The notes under the pieces were generated by a model. It made no database searches, was not told the DNA's origin, and saw nothing but the letters and a program-made list of their open reading frames with translations. DNA of 64,000 nucleotides from Roridomyces roridus (lineage: Eukaryota > Basidiomycota > Agaricomycetes > Agaricales > Mycenaceae). Each line of letters begins with the position of its first letter. The stretch's first letter is position 1. Positions 45,561 to 57,340 of this stretch are shown here, in pieces. Both the position numbers and the translations under genes were made by a program. Location of the stretch: positions 1-64,000 of the forward strand of contig JARKIF010000069.1 of the NCBI GenBank assembly GCA_029378245.1, read 5' to 3'.

Positions 45561-47236
45561 ATGCACAGATGCTGGCAAGTGCCAGAGCTCACCGAAACGA
45601 TCTTGCAACAGATCAACGAGCCCGACAGCGAGTGGTGTTCTCTTGCAAGAGTGTGTCGCGCACTCTCGGACCCTGCGCTAGATTTGCTGTGGAGATGCCA
45701 ATACTCCATTGTACCCCTTTTAAAACTCCTGCCACCCGATACGTGGGAGGAAGTTGACCAGGAGCCGGAGCCTCAGGAGTACTTGTCGTCGTCAAGGGAG
45801 CCGTTCCGAGAATTCGTCAGTCCCGTTCCCATCCTATTGAAGTTGCAGTCAAGTAACATGACTCCCAGAGGTTTCGCCGACCGTTGAAACTCACAGACTG
45901 GAACCGGGTGCTACTGTATTCGCGACGCATCAAAAAATTGGACGATGATCCCGGGTCCCAGTATCCGACGTCCAAGATAGGGCACGACGTTTTGGACGTC
46001 ATCGCCATGTCTTTCCCCGCTCAGCCTGTTCTCCCCATGGTCCAAACCATATTCACTTTCACCGGGTCGCCACTGTTCCCGAGTCTGCGTTTCTTTCACG
46101 GCCAATACCTCACGACCCTGCGTGTCAGAATCGACAAGCATTTGAACCGATTGTCGGGTTTGGCACACCTAACATCTTGTCCATCTCTGCGGCATCTCCA
46201 GTTGTTCCACAACTACAATGCATACGAGGACATCGTGGATCCCCTCTCGTCGTATGTTGGAGCCATCGTGACAGACCTCGAAAGTCTCCGCGTCCCACAT
46301 CTCAACCAGTCCGCCCTGGAGCATCTAGCTGGCCTTCCCCATTTGCATACCTTGGAGATCACCTTGGAGAACACTCCGCCCCGACCGGAGCCTTTCGCCA
46401 ACATCGACGCTATCCAAGATTCGTCCTTTCCGAGTCTTCGTCGACTTACTCTCAATCCAAGGCACATCAGCCTGGTCGGCAATTTTTTGGCGGCTGTCCG
46501 CAATGCTCCCTTGCTGTCCCTCTCGGTGACGGTCAAGGAAACGGCAGTCACAGTTGATTATGCGACCTTCATGGCCGTACTCCCGAACCACAAATCCCTC
46601 ACATCCGTTGCGATTGATACTCGGGGCGGTGTCCACCTGCATCGCCGTTCAGACGCGACCCCGTACATCGTGGAATCAGCCGACATTCGACCGTTACTGG
46701 AGCTCTCCAACCTCGAGGATCTCCATCTCTACACACTTGTCGGTTTTTCCTTTGACGACACTTTCGGGACCTTGATGTCCTTGGCTTGGCTGAGGCTCAA
46801 AACCCTGCGCCTCCATCCCAAATTTTATCCCAAGTTTGCAACGCCTCCACCCATGCCAACCATGGCGTTCCTAGTGGCGTTGGCCCGCAATTGCCCACAC
46901 CTACAGGCTCTCTATCTGGATATGGATAGCTCAAATGTCGCGGAACAGTATGCGCTACGTTCTCGAGTCAGGCAAACGGCCCTCACGTCAGTGTCATTTT
47001 ACCGTAAGACGTACGCCGTGGAGCCTCTAATCATGGCAAACCTACTTTCCTCACTCTTTCCGTCACTTCGAGCCATTTCTGCAGCAAAGGACGCGGAAAA
47101 GTGGGCAGTTGTTCAAACGCAGGTTGCGATGTTTGCAGAGATTCGCGCGGACGAAAGGCAGTTTATGTTGGAAGGAAACGAAAGTAGATTGATATTGTCG
47201 CCGACAACAATTTGTAAACGAGGCATAGATGCATGA
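45561..47236 (+). CDS. F-box/LRR-like protein, MHRCW subfamily, copy 1 (intact)
   Basis: Exon 1 (45561-45815) encodes MHRCWQVPELTETILQQI and the F-box motif CRALSDPALDLLWRCQ. After a 53-nt intron (45816-45868), exon 2 begins RFRRPLKLTDWNRVLLYSRR and continues in frame to a stop at 47236, about 540 residues in all. The body has irregular leucine-rich units (SALEHLAGLPHLHTLEI, LLELSNLEDLHLYTLVGF, NCPHLQALYLDMD). The intron site and the DW.RV..YSRR segment are shared with the MHPAL group, so the two subfamilies have a common origin. It is presumably a substrate-recognition subunit of an SCF complex. Confidence 0.85.
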
Positions 47237-47551
47237 TTTTCAGTTGCCAACCAATGGAACTTCTCTCATCTTCACCAACCACCGCAAAAGCGGCTACCAG
47301 TTCCTCGACCTTGTGTCACCGCCCCGTTGGGCGACGAATCAACAGACCGAAAGCCGTCAAATTGCACTGCCTTGAGTCTCATTCGCCGCACACGAGCTGG
47401 ACGATTTCGAGGGAATTACACCAGAGTCTCCGTGGATGGACGGATTGGATTGGGCCAACACTGAACAGGGCACTTCACATTAGAGAGTCGAGATCACGAG
47501 ATCGATGATGTGGCAGAAAACAATTGGAAAACAATCTTTCTTCCTTCCACG

Positions 47552-49111
47552 ATGCACAGGTGCTGGAAGGTGCCCGAACTCACCAGCACCATCTTCAAGC
47601 AGCTTGGCGATCGCCCAGATGGCGCATGGGAAGCATTGTGTGCTCTTGCGCGGACCTGTCGCGCATTTTCGGAGCCCGCTTTGGATTTGCTTTGGAAGGA
47701 GCAGGCGAGTCTTGTACCTCTTCTGAAATGTCTCCCGTCCGGTACTTGGCAGGACGACGGTGAGGTTTTTGTGGGTCATTATTCTCTTCTTCGTCGATTT
47801 GTATTTGACGGGTCTCAGGAGATCTGTTCTTTGCTTCACCCTGCCCATTGGGACAGAGTCGTCCTTCATTCACGACGCATCAAGGCTTTCGGGTTTTGCG
47901 ATTCAGACATCGGATACAGCACAGTAAATGAATCGACAATGAGGATTATCCTCATGTCCTTTCCCTTGGCCCATGTACTGCCAAATGTCCGCAGTGTTCG
48001 CATTTTCACATCTTCCGTGCACTTCCCGTACAGCCGGCTCCTCTTCGGTCCACTGCTGGCAGAGTTTTACATCACGGTCGAGGCCCGTTCACTCGCCGTT
48101 TCCGCTCTGGCGCGCCTCGCGGACTGGCCTTCTCTGACGCATTTTGACCTTGACACTTGCACAAACGGTGTGGATCATGACGTGGCATTGACGATTGTCA
48201 TCTCTTCCTACATTCAAGCGGCCCCGTTCAACAGCCTCGAGACGCTTAGCATACAATATCTAAGCCCCTCGGCATGTCGACATCTCGCAAGCCTTCCCCG
48301 CTTGAAATCCTTGACAATAGAAAGGCTCCACGGGACCTCTTTCCGCGATATCCATTCACTGCAGCAGGGACGTTGGTTCCCCAAACTCGATACACTGTTC
48401 CTCTACGCAACTCATCTCATGTATGCCACCAACTTCCTGCAGGCAATCCAGACCACCCCGTTGCGGCGTCTGTTTGTCTCGGCTCGGGGATGTTCCAGAG
48501 ACGAGTTCCGCTCTTGCCTGTCTGCGGTCCAACACCAAACATCGCTCACATTCCTCAAGATTGATCTTCGCCGACATTTACGGCCTCCTCCTTTGCCAGT
48601 CATCTTGACGGCAAAGGACCTCACACCGTTGCTATCGCTGCCCCAGATTCGCACCCTTTCCTTTTTGACATCGGACGGGATTTCCTTTGATGATAGTTTC
48701 GGGAACGCGATGTCGTTGGCCTGGCCTCAGATCAAAACGGTCGAGCTCGGCGACAGTCGTACACACAGGGACCCCAATCGAGTCTCTCCAACCACGGAGA
48801 CTCTAGTGTCGTTCGCTCGGAATTGTCCACACCTAGAAGGATTGACGCTGAGATTCGATCTGACGGGACTTTCAGTCGATTCCGCGTCTCCAGCTTGTGT
48901 GCGACAAATGACACTCAAGGCAGTGGATTTTGACGGCTCTCATATCGACGAGCCGCTCGTGTTGGCGAAAATTCTGTCTTCCCTCTTCCCCGCGCTTCGG
49001 TCTGTCCGCTCGCCGCCCAACTCGGAGCCGTGGGGCAAGGTTAAGGAATTGGTGGCCGCTTTCGCGGTGGTTCGTGAAGATGAGAGGAGGTTCATGAATG
49101 GTGGCAACTAA
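47552..49111 (+). CDS. F-box/LRR-like protein, MHRCW subfamily, copy 2 (intact)
   Basis: The ATG at 47552 gives MHRCWKVPELTSTIFKQL, aligned with the other copies; an upstream frame extension exists but is not conserved. The F-box motif CRAFSEPALDLLWKEQ is followed by LLHPAHWDRVVLHSRRIKAF and leucine-rich units (RHLASLPRLKSLTIERL, LLSLPQIRTLSFLTSDG, NCPHLEGLTLRFDL), 519 residues in all. Where relatives have an intron, a 48-base stretch (GTGGGT...CTCAG, about 47771-47818) has intron ends but is also open in frame. Splicing would remove 16 residues without a frame change. Downstream is the convergent copy 3. Confidence 0.83.
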   Translation: MHRCWKVPELTSTIFKQLGDRPDGAWEALCALARTCRAFSEPALDLLWKEQASLVPLLKCLPSGTWQDDGEVFVGHYSLLRRFVFDGSQEICSLLHPAHWDRVVLHSRRIKAFGFCDSDIGYSTVNESTMRIILMSFPLAHVLPNVRSVRIFTSSVHFPYSRLLFGPLLAEFYITVEARSLAVSALARLADWPSLTHFDLDTCTNGVDHDVALTIVISSYIQAAPFNSLETLSIQYLSPSACRHLASLPRLKSLTIERLHGTSFRDIHSLQQGRWFPKLDTLFLYATHLMYATNFLQAIQTTPLRRLFVSARGCSRDEFRSCLSAVQHQTSLTFLKIDLRRHLRPPPLPVILTAKDLTPLLSLPQIRTLSFLTSDGISFDDSFGNAMSLAWPQIKTVELGDSRTHRDPNRVSPTTETLVSFARNCPHLEGLTLRFDLTGLSVDSASPACVRQMTLKAVDFDGSHIDEPLVLAKILSSLFPALRSVRSPPNSEPWGKVKELVAAFAVVREDERRFMNGGN

Positions 49112-49172
49112 GAATCATATCTACGACTTGAAGCATATTCGTTTACAAATTGACGTCCGCTCTATGTATCTA

Positions 49173-52020
49173 TCAACTTGGTTTCCTTCCACCATAAATT
49201 GCCTTTCCTCCGCTCGAATCTGCAAACGTCGCAACCTGCTTTCGAACAAGTGCCCACTTTTCCTGATCCTTTGCGGCCGAAATGGATCGAAGTGACGGAA
49301 AGAGTGAGGAAAGTAGTTTTGCCATGGTTATGGGCTCCGAGACGTACGTCTTGCGGTAAAATACCACTGAGGTAAGGGCCGTTTGCCTGACTCGAGAACG
49401 CAATGCGTACTGCTCCGAGACATTTGAGGTATCGATGTCCAGATAGAGAGCCTGTAGGCGTGGGCAATTGCTGGCCAACGCCACTAGGAACGCCGTGGTT
49501 GGCATGGGTGGAGGCGTTGCAAACTTGTGGCCAAAGTTGGGAAGAAGGCGAAGGGCTTTCAGCCTCGGCCAAGCCAAGGACATCAAGGTCCCGAAATTGT
49601 CGTCAAAAGAGAAACCGACGAGTGTGTAGAGATGGAGATCCTCGAGGTTGGAGAGCTCCAGTAACGGTCGAATGTCGGCTGATTCCACGATGTACGGGGT
49701 CGCGTCTATATCAAATCCGCGAATCAGCTGAACACCGCCGCGAGTATCAATCACAACGGATGTGACAGATTTGTGGTTCGGGAGTGCGGTCATGAAGGTC
49801 GCATAATCAACTCTGACGGCCGTTTCTTGGACCGTCACCGACAGGGACAGCAAGGGAGAACTGCGGACAGCCGCCAGAAAATTACCGGCCAGGCTGATGC
49901 GCCTTGGATTGAGAGGGGTCTCGATAAATCGCCGCGCTATTGCCGCGGCGGTAATCGCGGCAGTCGGCGCGGCACTGAAATTTCCTACATCCACTACTCT
50001 TCTCAAGAAGCTCATAATTGGAGTCGAACTAGACATTGTGAATGAATAAACTTTGAATGGAGTCCACATGTTTGATCATCTAGCACTCCACCTTGAATGG
50101 CCTTGAACAAAATCCTTGCTTGTACCATTCTTCTCAATAGACCCATGATTCCTGTTGAACAAGGGACTGTAGATAGGTGGAGTTCAAATGAAGGTTAACA
50201 CATGTTTTTTTACCTGGTACTCGGCCTCAAACAAATTTTGGGAAGGTCTCGTGAAATCTGCGAAGTGCGGTAGTGGCGGCACGGCGCGGTACCGCTCGCG
50301 GCGCGGCACTTGAAAAGTGCGGTAACATATCTCTGCGGCGCGGCAATCTCGCGGCGCGGCACTGCAGCGCGGTAATGGCGCGGTAGTGGCGCGGCACTAG
50401 CAGCGCGGCAGTGTGACAGCCCTGCGGAAGGACCGCGGTAGTGGCGGCAGTCGGCGCGGTGGGGACACAGTAGTTTTGCAACATCCGTGTGTTGGGTTAA
50501 TGTGCCAAAATGAAGGGTGAGCACAGTTCAAGCAAACATGCACCAAGTACCGCGGTACAGCCACCGCGGTAGTTGGCTTAAGGATTGCGGCACACCTCAA
50601 AATTATGGAACTCCATATTATGTGTGAAATCAAAACTACATGTATAGAGGACTTGACCTGCAGTGACCGTTTTTGCTCTCTACGAACCAATCCAAAGATA
50701 AATCAAAGTTAAGTAAGGCGGGCATTCTGGAGATTGACCTCATCCACCACGATGCGGCATGATCTCGACCAATAAGAAATATCAAGGACTCTGGCGGTGG
50801 TATACTTGAATTCATTGTTCGACATTCGTTTGAATGGTCTTGGGCGAAGAATCGGTCCCAGAACAGACCAGGACTGGATTTTTCATTTGACATGAATACC
50901 CAATATGTTGACTGTACATCCATAAGTCCGACGGAAGGCAACGTGGGGAGGAAGAAAATGCTCTAATTTGCTGGAAACAAAGAGTTTTTGCAAATAGTGG
51001 TAGTGCCGCGGAGGCTGCGGTAGTCGAACAGTGTGACACCGCGGCAGTGTGACAAAAGCTGCGGCACTTGGCGGCGCGGCGCGGTGCAGCGCGGTAGTGA
51101 CGGCGGCAAAAGTGCGGTAGTGCGGCAAAATATAGGAGCCCGATTGAGAGTGAGTTTATGAAGATTCGGAAAGAACGAATCTTGGATCGCGTGGATGTTG
51201 GGGAAAGGCTTCGCTCGGAGTTGAGTGACCTCCAAGGTGTGCAAATGCGGGAGGCCAGCGAGATGCTCCAGGGCCGACTGGTTGAGGAGTGGGACGAGAA
51301 CACTTTCGAGGTCTGTCACGGCTGCTCGAATATACGACGAGACAGGATCCACGATGTCCTCGTTTCCATCGTAGGTGTGGAACAACCGGAGATGTCGCAG
51401 AGATGGACAAGATGTCAGGTATGCTAAACCCGACAAACGGTAGTCCAAGCCGTCGATTGTGACATTTAGAGTCGTGAGGTATTGGCCATGAAAGAAACGC
51501 AGGTTCGGGAACAGTGGCGACTCGGTGAAAGTGGACATGGTTTGGACCATGGGGAGCACAGGCTGCGTAGGGAAAGACATGACGAGGACCTCCACAACGT
51601 CGTGCCCTATGTGGGTAAATCCCCACGCCGAGTAGGTCTCGGGATCCTCGTCAAACCGTCTGATGCGTCGTGAATACAGCAGCACCCGGTCCCAGTCTGC
51701 CAGTTGTAACGGCCGACAAAACCTCTGGGATTTATATTACTTGACGGCAGTTTGCACAGGAAGGGAAGGGGACTGACGAATTCTCGGGGCGCACTGAAAT
51801 GCGACGTTGAGTCCTGTTCCTCTTCAACTTCTCTCCACGCATCCGGCGGAAGGCATTTTAAGAGGGGTACAATGGATTTCTGGCGTCTCCACAGCAAATC
51901 CAGCGCAGGGTCCGAGAATGTGCGACATGTCCTTGCAAGAGAAAACCAATCGCGGTCTGGGTTGTCGATCTGCTCAAAGATCGTTCCGGTGAGCTCTGGC
52001 ATTTGCCAGCATCTGTGCAT
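49173..52020 (-). pseudogene. F-box/LRR-like gene, MHRCW subfamily, copy 3, split by a 1.2-kb element
   Basis: Exon 1 (52020-51778) encodes MHRCWQMPELTGTIFEQI and CRTFSDPALDLLWRRQ. After a 53-nt intron, exon 2 (from 51724) reads RFCRPLQLADWDRVLLYSRR and onward to KLTLN, where a 1226-bp element (49916-51141) interrupts it. The gene resumes with PRRISLAGNFLAAV. Excision with one 9-bp repeat would restore N-PRRIS in frame. A further 2-base loss near 49218 changes the last 15 or so residues (ends GGKAIYGGRKPS) compared with copy 1 (AEIRADERQFMLEGN). Copy 1 is the closest relative in the window. Confidence 0.88.
49916..51141. mobile_element. 1226-bp insertion element with GCGGTAGTG-rich ends
   Basis: It is flanked by perfect 9-bp direct repeats GATTGAGAG (49907-49915 and 51142-51150). 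The ends are imperfect inverted repeats (GGGTCTCGATAAATCGCCGC and the inverse of GGGCTCCTATATTTTGCCGC). Both ends carry clusters of GCGGTAGTGGCGGCAC-like subrepeats (50260-50460 and 51000-51130). No transposase frame is seen, so it is non-autonomous. A 9-bp duplication is typical of Mutator-like elements, but the assignment is tentative. Confidence 0.75.
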
Positions 52021-52404
52021 GTTGTGCCAAGTGAGCCTGTGGTGACTTGCTCCCGCCTGGTGGAAGGAACAGAGCAAGAACAGAGAGCAGACGGTGTCGC
52101 GTGCTCAGCGCGTGCTCAGATTTGGCTCAGATTCAGAATCTCCGATGATGGGTGTCAAAGATAAGCGGAAACCAGTTTAGTCACCGCTTGGTTGCCGCTT
52201 GGTCGCCGCCGTCCTGCACTCCGCTCTCTTCAACGCTGCCTCAACGGAATCCGGCGGCCTATGTCGCCGACGACTGACAAACTCCGCAGACGTGCACATG
52301 AATGGCTCAAAACTAAACGTACTATAGCCCTCGAGCTCTGCGCAGAATGTCTTCATCCTCAAAATGAGACGCCCATGCACATCGAGTCTTTCCTTCCCTT
52401 CTCC

Positions 52405-53316
52405 ATGGGCAATCACACAAGCCGCGTCTCTTCACATCATGATCACCGGTCACTGGCCCTGCTCCTCAACGTACTCCTCCTCCTCGCCTTTGCAATGTGC
52501 ATACTCGCGGTGTTTCTCAATCGTGTCAGCTTCAGGCTGCCATCATCGCCAAGTGCGTACTCTTACATATGCCGAAATGCTCGTCTCACCGCACTCAGCA
52601 GTCTCGTTTTCGACGCGACCTCCTTCCCAGGCGCGCCAATGCGGCAATGCCCCATGTCTCGGATGTGCTGCCAGCGCATTCTTAAGCGCGGTGCGTCACC
52701 TCGGTATCACATTCCCCTGCTGACAGTCCGCGCTGCTCTTCGCCTCCCCGCCTCCCTTCCGTCTATCTCGCCCTTCCCGCAGACTCGTCTAACTACACGG
52801 CTCAACGGCATGCCCTTCTACTGCATCATCTTTCCCTCCTCCTCAGCTTCTCGTCCACCCTCGCTACCCTCGGCTCCGGGCACTTTGGTTTCAGCACACT
52901 AAACCGCGTCCTCTCCCAACAAGCAGATCCGGTGGTTCATCGGCATCCAGTGGGCGTGGATTCTGTGCATGGCGTTTACGGAGGTCGTATTGTTCTTCAA
53001 CTTCTTGGTACTGGTGTGTGTCGTGCTCTCATCCAAACAAATCCACTGACCGGCCCAAACAGGCTTATGCATCTACTCCCTCAGCCATTCTTCTACGGCT
53101 TCCCGGCCGCTACCGACCCCGTACGTCTACCCGTCCTCCGTGACTGCCACAAGCGCCATTGACATCAAGTCATTCCGGCAGGCCTTCCTCAGTGCCCTCC
53201 GCCCTCCGCGTTTCCCGCTCTCCGACCCCACCACCTCCGTCTCATCCACCACGCAAGCCCTCGTGCACGTCGACTTGAGCTTTGAGAAGTTTGTGGATGG
53301 GGCTTCGGTGCGTTAG
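52405..53316 (+). CDS. Small multi-pass membrane protein, unidentified
   Basis: The ATG at 52405 opens MGNHTSRVSSHHDHRSLALLLN followed by a strong hydrophobic helix (VLLLLAFAMCILAVFL). Later segments, linked by short introns not fully resolved, include a Cys-rich piece (QCGNAPCLGCAASAFL), a second helix (ALLLHHLSLLLSFSSTLATL), a third (FIGIQWAWILCMAFTEVVLFF) and a fourth with GLCIYSLSHSS. The C-terminal tail ends LSFEKFVDGASVR at a TAG at 53314-53316. The overall plan is a four-helix membrane protein with a cytosolic tail. I do not recognise the family, and one junction near 52900 could not be phased. Confidence 0.5.
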
Positions 53317-53736
53317 TATCCGATCGGGTACGGAGACGGGCGACGAGGATGCGAAGACCGTCGGCGTCCACAGCTGGGGATCTACCGGAGCAGCTGGCGC
53401 CGGAGCACATGGACGTACCCCTACGCCCAGAACGGGGGTGATGTCGGGCTGGGATCGGCGGGATAGCTGCATCAGCGAATCTGAGCGGCAAATTTCAGAC
53501 CAATGTATTTCTTGCCAGAACCAATCAATGTATTCTCGCCGCCTTGATGAGTATGTATTACAAAGGGTAGTATGTAGGTATGCCGATTATTAGCTACAGA
53601 GTCATGTATGCTACAATGTCCAGATGTATGAGATGAGTGAGTACGTGTCCAGGACGTGCAGAGTCGTTTGTTGTTTCGTATTGCGTGATGAATGAGAATG
53701 CGAGGAAGAAAAAAGGGATGCTGGATGCTGGATGAT

Positions 53737-54603
53737 TCAAGAACGCTTGGAAGCGACGACGGCCTGGCGCGCGCCGCCAAGCATGACACCACCGGTCATG
53801 ACGCGGGTCACGCCACCTTGGTAGAGGTACGACGTGAGCTGCTTGTTGGCGCGGTCCATCGTTGCCACCGGGCAGCGAGTGGTAGTGGATGCAGTGACTT
53901 TGGAACGAGGAGCGCGGTAGAGCAGCGGTGGGGCACAAGGAAGGGCGAGAGTCGCAAGCTTTGCGGGTGATGAGGGTGGGGAAGAGCCCGCGGAGGTGAG
54001 GGACTCGGTAGAGTCGGATGCAAAGGAAGAGGAGGAGGAGCTGCAGTCGGATTCGTCATCGGACGACTCGTCGTCAGAGATGTCGATGAAGAGCGTCGGG
54101 ACGCGGATGGACTTGGGCTGCACCACGGTGGTCTTGACAGTCTCCTCCTCCTCCTCCTGCTGAGTGCGACGCATGTTACGGACGCGGGCAGAGAGCAAGG
54201 CAGCGCGGAGGCGTGCACCAGTGGACTGCTGTAGCAGAGGGACAGACACGGACTTTGCCTTCGAGATGGGCACAACGCTGCCTTGCGTCTCCTCGCTCCA
54301 CACGTCTGTGACCTGCTCCTCTCCAACGCGGACCTTGAAGTATCCGGGACCGTAGAAGAGGAGGATGGTACCAGCACGCCCACCAGCGAGGGCGTCGAAC
54401 CAAGTGGCCCAAGGAATGGCTGAGCCAACGGCAGCAGCGCGGATGGCAGTTGGAGGCGCAATGGATGTCAAGGTGAAAGTCGCAGATGAAGCCCGGAGGG
54501 AGGCGTTCAGGATGAGCTGAGCAGATTTAACAGCAGCGGGGGGCGCCACAGCAGCGAGTGGGCGGGTGAGGTAGGCGATGACGTGGGGGATGGCGGAGGA
54601 CAT
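53737..54603 (-). CDS. Hypothetical protein with acidic serine tract
   Basis: A single uninterrupted frame of 288 residues starts MSSAIPHVIAYLTRPLAAV. The N-terminal half is Ala-rich with a segment FDALAGGRAGTILLFYGPGYFKVRV. The middle has an acidic and Ser-rich stretch (FIDISDDESSDDESDCSSSS). The end, TSYLYQGGVTRVMTGGVMLG, looks conserved rather than random. No enzyme motif is found. A TATAAATA box at 54835-54828 and a long leader precede it. Function is unknown; confidence that it is a gene is moderate to good because the frame is long and has a promoter. Confidence 0.65.
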   Translation of the reverse strand: MSSAIPHVIAYLTRPLAAVAPPAAVKSAQLILNASLRASSATFTLTSIAPPTAIRAAAVGSAIPWATWFDALAGGRAGTILLFYGPGYFKVRVGEEQVTDVWSEETQGSVVPISKAKSVSVPLLQQSTGARLRAALLSARVRNMRRTQQEEEEETVKTTVVQPKSIRVPTLFIDISDDESSDDESDCSSSSSSFASDSTESLTSAGSSPPSSPAKLATLALPCAPPLLYRAPRSKVTASTTTRCPVATMDRANKQLTSYLYQGGVTRVMTGGVMLGGARQAVVASKRS

Positions 54604-54827
54604 GGTGAAATCGCGCGGCGATAGAAGAAAACTGGATTACCGTCAGAAAAAGAGTTCTAGGTAAGAAAGAATGCAGCTCACGAAACGTGAAAAGGTCGTT
54701 GGAAAGGACGGAAGGTGCAGTGAGAAAGCGAGGCTCGGAACAGAGAGCGTAAAAAAGGCGTGAGGCGGTTGGTAGCAAGCAGAGGAGTAGACGAAAAGTC
54801 TGAGGAATGGCGGCAGACGAGCCCCAG

Positions 54828-54835
54828 TATTTATA
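54828..54835 (-). promoter_or_regulatory. TATA box of the hypothetical protein gene at 53.7 kb
   Basis: TATAAATA on minus lies about 225 bases before the ATG, leaving a long leader that could contain an intron. Confidence 0.45.
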
Positions 54836-56263
54836 CCTGGCCGACAATGGCCGGGGTAGCCAAGCGCCGTCTTCGCCGTCCATTCTTCCGCTTTGGCGAA
54901 AGACAATGCGCGGTTTTGGCATGGTGACAAACAAGGACAACTTGTCTTATTGTCTCCCAATCCGACCATCCTTGTATTTCACGTCTATCACGCTTCCCGC
55001 GCTCAGTCTCTTTATTCTTCTAGTCGCCTCGGACACCGCCTTCAGTAAAAGATTGATAGCCATGGTTCTGTGTGTCCCCCATCTGCCAGTCCATTTCAGG
55101 CAACCTCTTTGTTGTCCCTCCTTCAAGCACCGTGACGCTTCCGAGTTCACGTCCGCGTGTTTCCCTGGGCAACATATCGCGCATTCTTCGCAGCCTTTGT
55201 ATCTTCTGGCGCCGGCGAGAAACGGACTAGATTTTGCGACGCCGACGACGAAATCTACGCTAGTTACCCAGGTTCTCGGTCTACAAGATCCTTCCAAGAA
55301 CCTGCTATTGTACTTTTATCTCCGCACAGACGGTTCTGATGACTCTCACTCGGCCTCGTCTGACACAGGTTACCACCATCTTCGCCTTGACAGATCATTA
55401 TGCCACCCCGCCCGTCTGGACTGCGGCCGGAATCCTCTATTGTTTTTTCTCTTCTGTCTGGATCACCATCTCACGCGCGCGCATTGGCATGCTGAGCTGC
55501 CTACACAATGCCCGCAGCGTTGCTCCCTCGAATGGGCCTCTTCTTCTTTGATGGCCATCGCTTCCGAGTCTGTTCTGTCGGAGTCCTCACTCCGAACGCT
55601 GTATCCATCGCACACAGCGATTCCAATTGTCTAGTCAACCTAAAAACATCCCTCCGCTCGGATTGTGGGCCCTCCTCTCTACTCACAGACAATCGTGTAA
55701 AGCAGTCCGCGGTCCAATCAGGCTCGGAACTATGTTGCTTCTTCTGTCAATGTAGCCCTTGACGGGAAATGCCTGCAGCCCATTATTATGGCTCGCTGGC
55801 CCTTCACATCACGTTGAAACTTGATGCCCGCCTGCCAACTCGGGTTCAACAAATTACAATGCCCGCCGCCTGCAAAACTTGATTGTTCAATGACGAACTC
55901 TTCTCGTTCTCCTCCGATGCGTCTCTTTATAAAATAATATCTGTCCGAACTGTGACCAATTTACCACCATCCAAATTTGAACACCGACCCAAGATGACTC
56001 TATGAACCCCATGCACTGAAAGTGGGATGCTTTGATCCACGCTCTAAATCTTTACACCAGCATCCAGATTCCAATCTAGGGTCACCGCGGCGGCGACGCG
56101 AATGCCGGACTTGACCGCAACCCAATTAAACTGAAGACTGAAGTCCGACCGAAATAACCCTTCGCAAACGCACACCAGTGTCCTCTCCGAGTCTATTACT
56201 CACGCATAATATACCGTTGTCCAAACCAAATCCACGGCCACTGCCACCCAAACCAGAGTCTCC
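54836..56263. other. Long stretch without a supported gene
   Basis: A plus-strand frame spans 54807-55634 but has no start context, domain or splice support and overlaps the promoter on the other strand. I see no transposon ends or RNA genes. Confidence 0.35.
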
Positions 56264-56665
56264 CTATCCTCTCATCACATCCATAACCGCACCCTCCCCC
56301 CTCGCATACCCCGCAAAAGCCTCCTTCTGCAACACCGGATAAAAGATACTCGGCTCCGGCGGCGCCTTCTCCTCCCTACCCAACGCCGGCCGAGGCCCCC
56401 GCACCAAATCAAGGGCCCTTTCCGGTGGTATGGGTTGCACCACAAAATTGGGTGGGCTGAGGATATCTGGAGGTGTGAATGAAGTAGGCATAGCCGTCAG
56501 GCTGTCCCTGAAGAACTCTATTGTTGGAAAGTCAGCCAGTTCATACTGGGGAGTTGATTCCTCCAGGTCCAATGGTGGTCTCTGTGGGTGCTTCCGGAGG
56601 GTCATGGTTTTGTGGGGGACCTTGGTGGGATTGTGTTTGTGGGCAGCAGGGAGGGAGGGGCCCAT
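56264..56665 (-). CDS. Small hypothetical protein
   Basis: An open frame of 133 residues starts MGPSLPAAHKHNPTKVPHKT; a later Met in MTLRKHPQRPP is an alternative. It continues ELADFPTIEFFRDSLTAM and IFYPVLQKEAFAGYARGEG. The composition is Pro-rich. No family is recognised. It could be a terminal exon of a larger gene whose upstream part is lost in the repeat region to the right. Confidence 0.35.
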   Translation of the reverse strand: MGPSLPAAHKHNPTKVPHKTMTLRKHPQRPPLDLEESTPQYELADFPTIEFFRDSLTAMPTSFTPPDILSPPNFVVQPIPPERALDLVRGPRPALGREEKAPPEPSIFYPVLQKEAFAGYARGEGAVMDVMRG

Positions 56666-56709
56666 GGAATTTGGATTGTCTGCCTGTTATATCCATGTCA
56701 TCCTGACTT

Positions 56710-57330
56710 CGATCCGAGGCCCTCCGATCCCTCCGGGCCCTCCGATCCCTCTGGGCCCTCCGGTCCCTCCGACCTTCCGGCCTCTTCCATCCAAGATGCA
56801 TTCGATCACGTCATATTGCACAATCTTACGTTGTTATATCCATGCATGTCCAACTCTCCCGACTCTCCCTTGGACCTTCCGACTCCTCCGGTTCGGATCA
56901 CCTCCGACTGATCCGGACATTCCGACCTTGATGCATCCGATCTGTTTGTATTGCACAATCCTATAGGGTTTTCACGCAATGAAGTTCTTCTGAGCGTTTC
57001 CCTTATTGTGATTATCTTTATCTTCTTCTCTCTTATTGTTGTAGTATAGATCTTATTGTCTTTCATACTTCTGACTCCATTAGTCGTGTCATACTTACTT
57101 AGTATATATAGGCGATACGACTTTGATGTACCTCAGTAGTTAATTAACGTGTGTTGCCTCCGCAATTCCTCTGTGCCAATCTAGTCTCCGAGTACTCCTC
57201 TCTCGGAAGTCAAGTGGCTGGTGCGCTCTCCCTCCGAGTAGCGTTCACCTCATCCGGATCACCCTCGGTCTACGTCCCTCCGACCTCCGACCTCCGACCT
57301 CAGGTTCCGGCCCCTTTGTCCTTACCCTCC
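56710..57330. repeat. TCCGA/CCCTCCG-rich simple repeats and TTATTGT-rich spacer
   Basis: Short variants of CCCTCCGATCCCTCCGGG recur at 56720-56780 and again as TCCGACC units at 56880-56930 and 57270-57300. Between them is an AT-rich segment. No coding support. Confidence 0.5.
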
Positions 57331-57340
57331 GGCACGGACA

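Noticed and set aside
54807..55634. Plus-strand frame of about 275 codons
   Set aside because: It overlaps the TATA box and leader of the minus-strand gene at 53.7 kb and has no domain or protein-like pattern.
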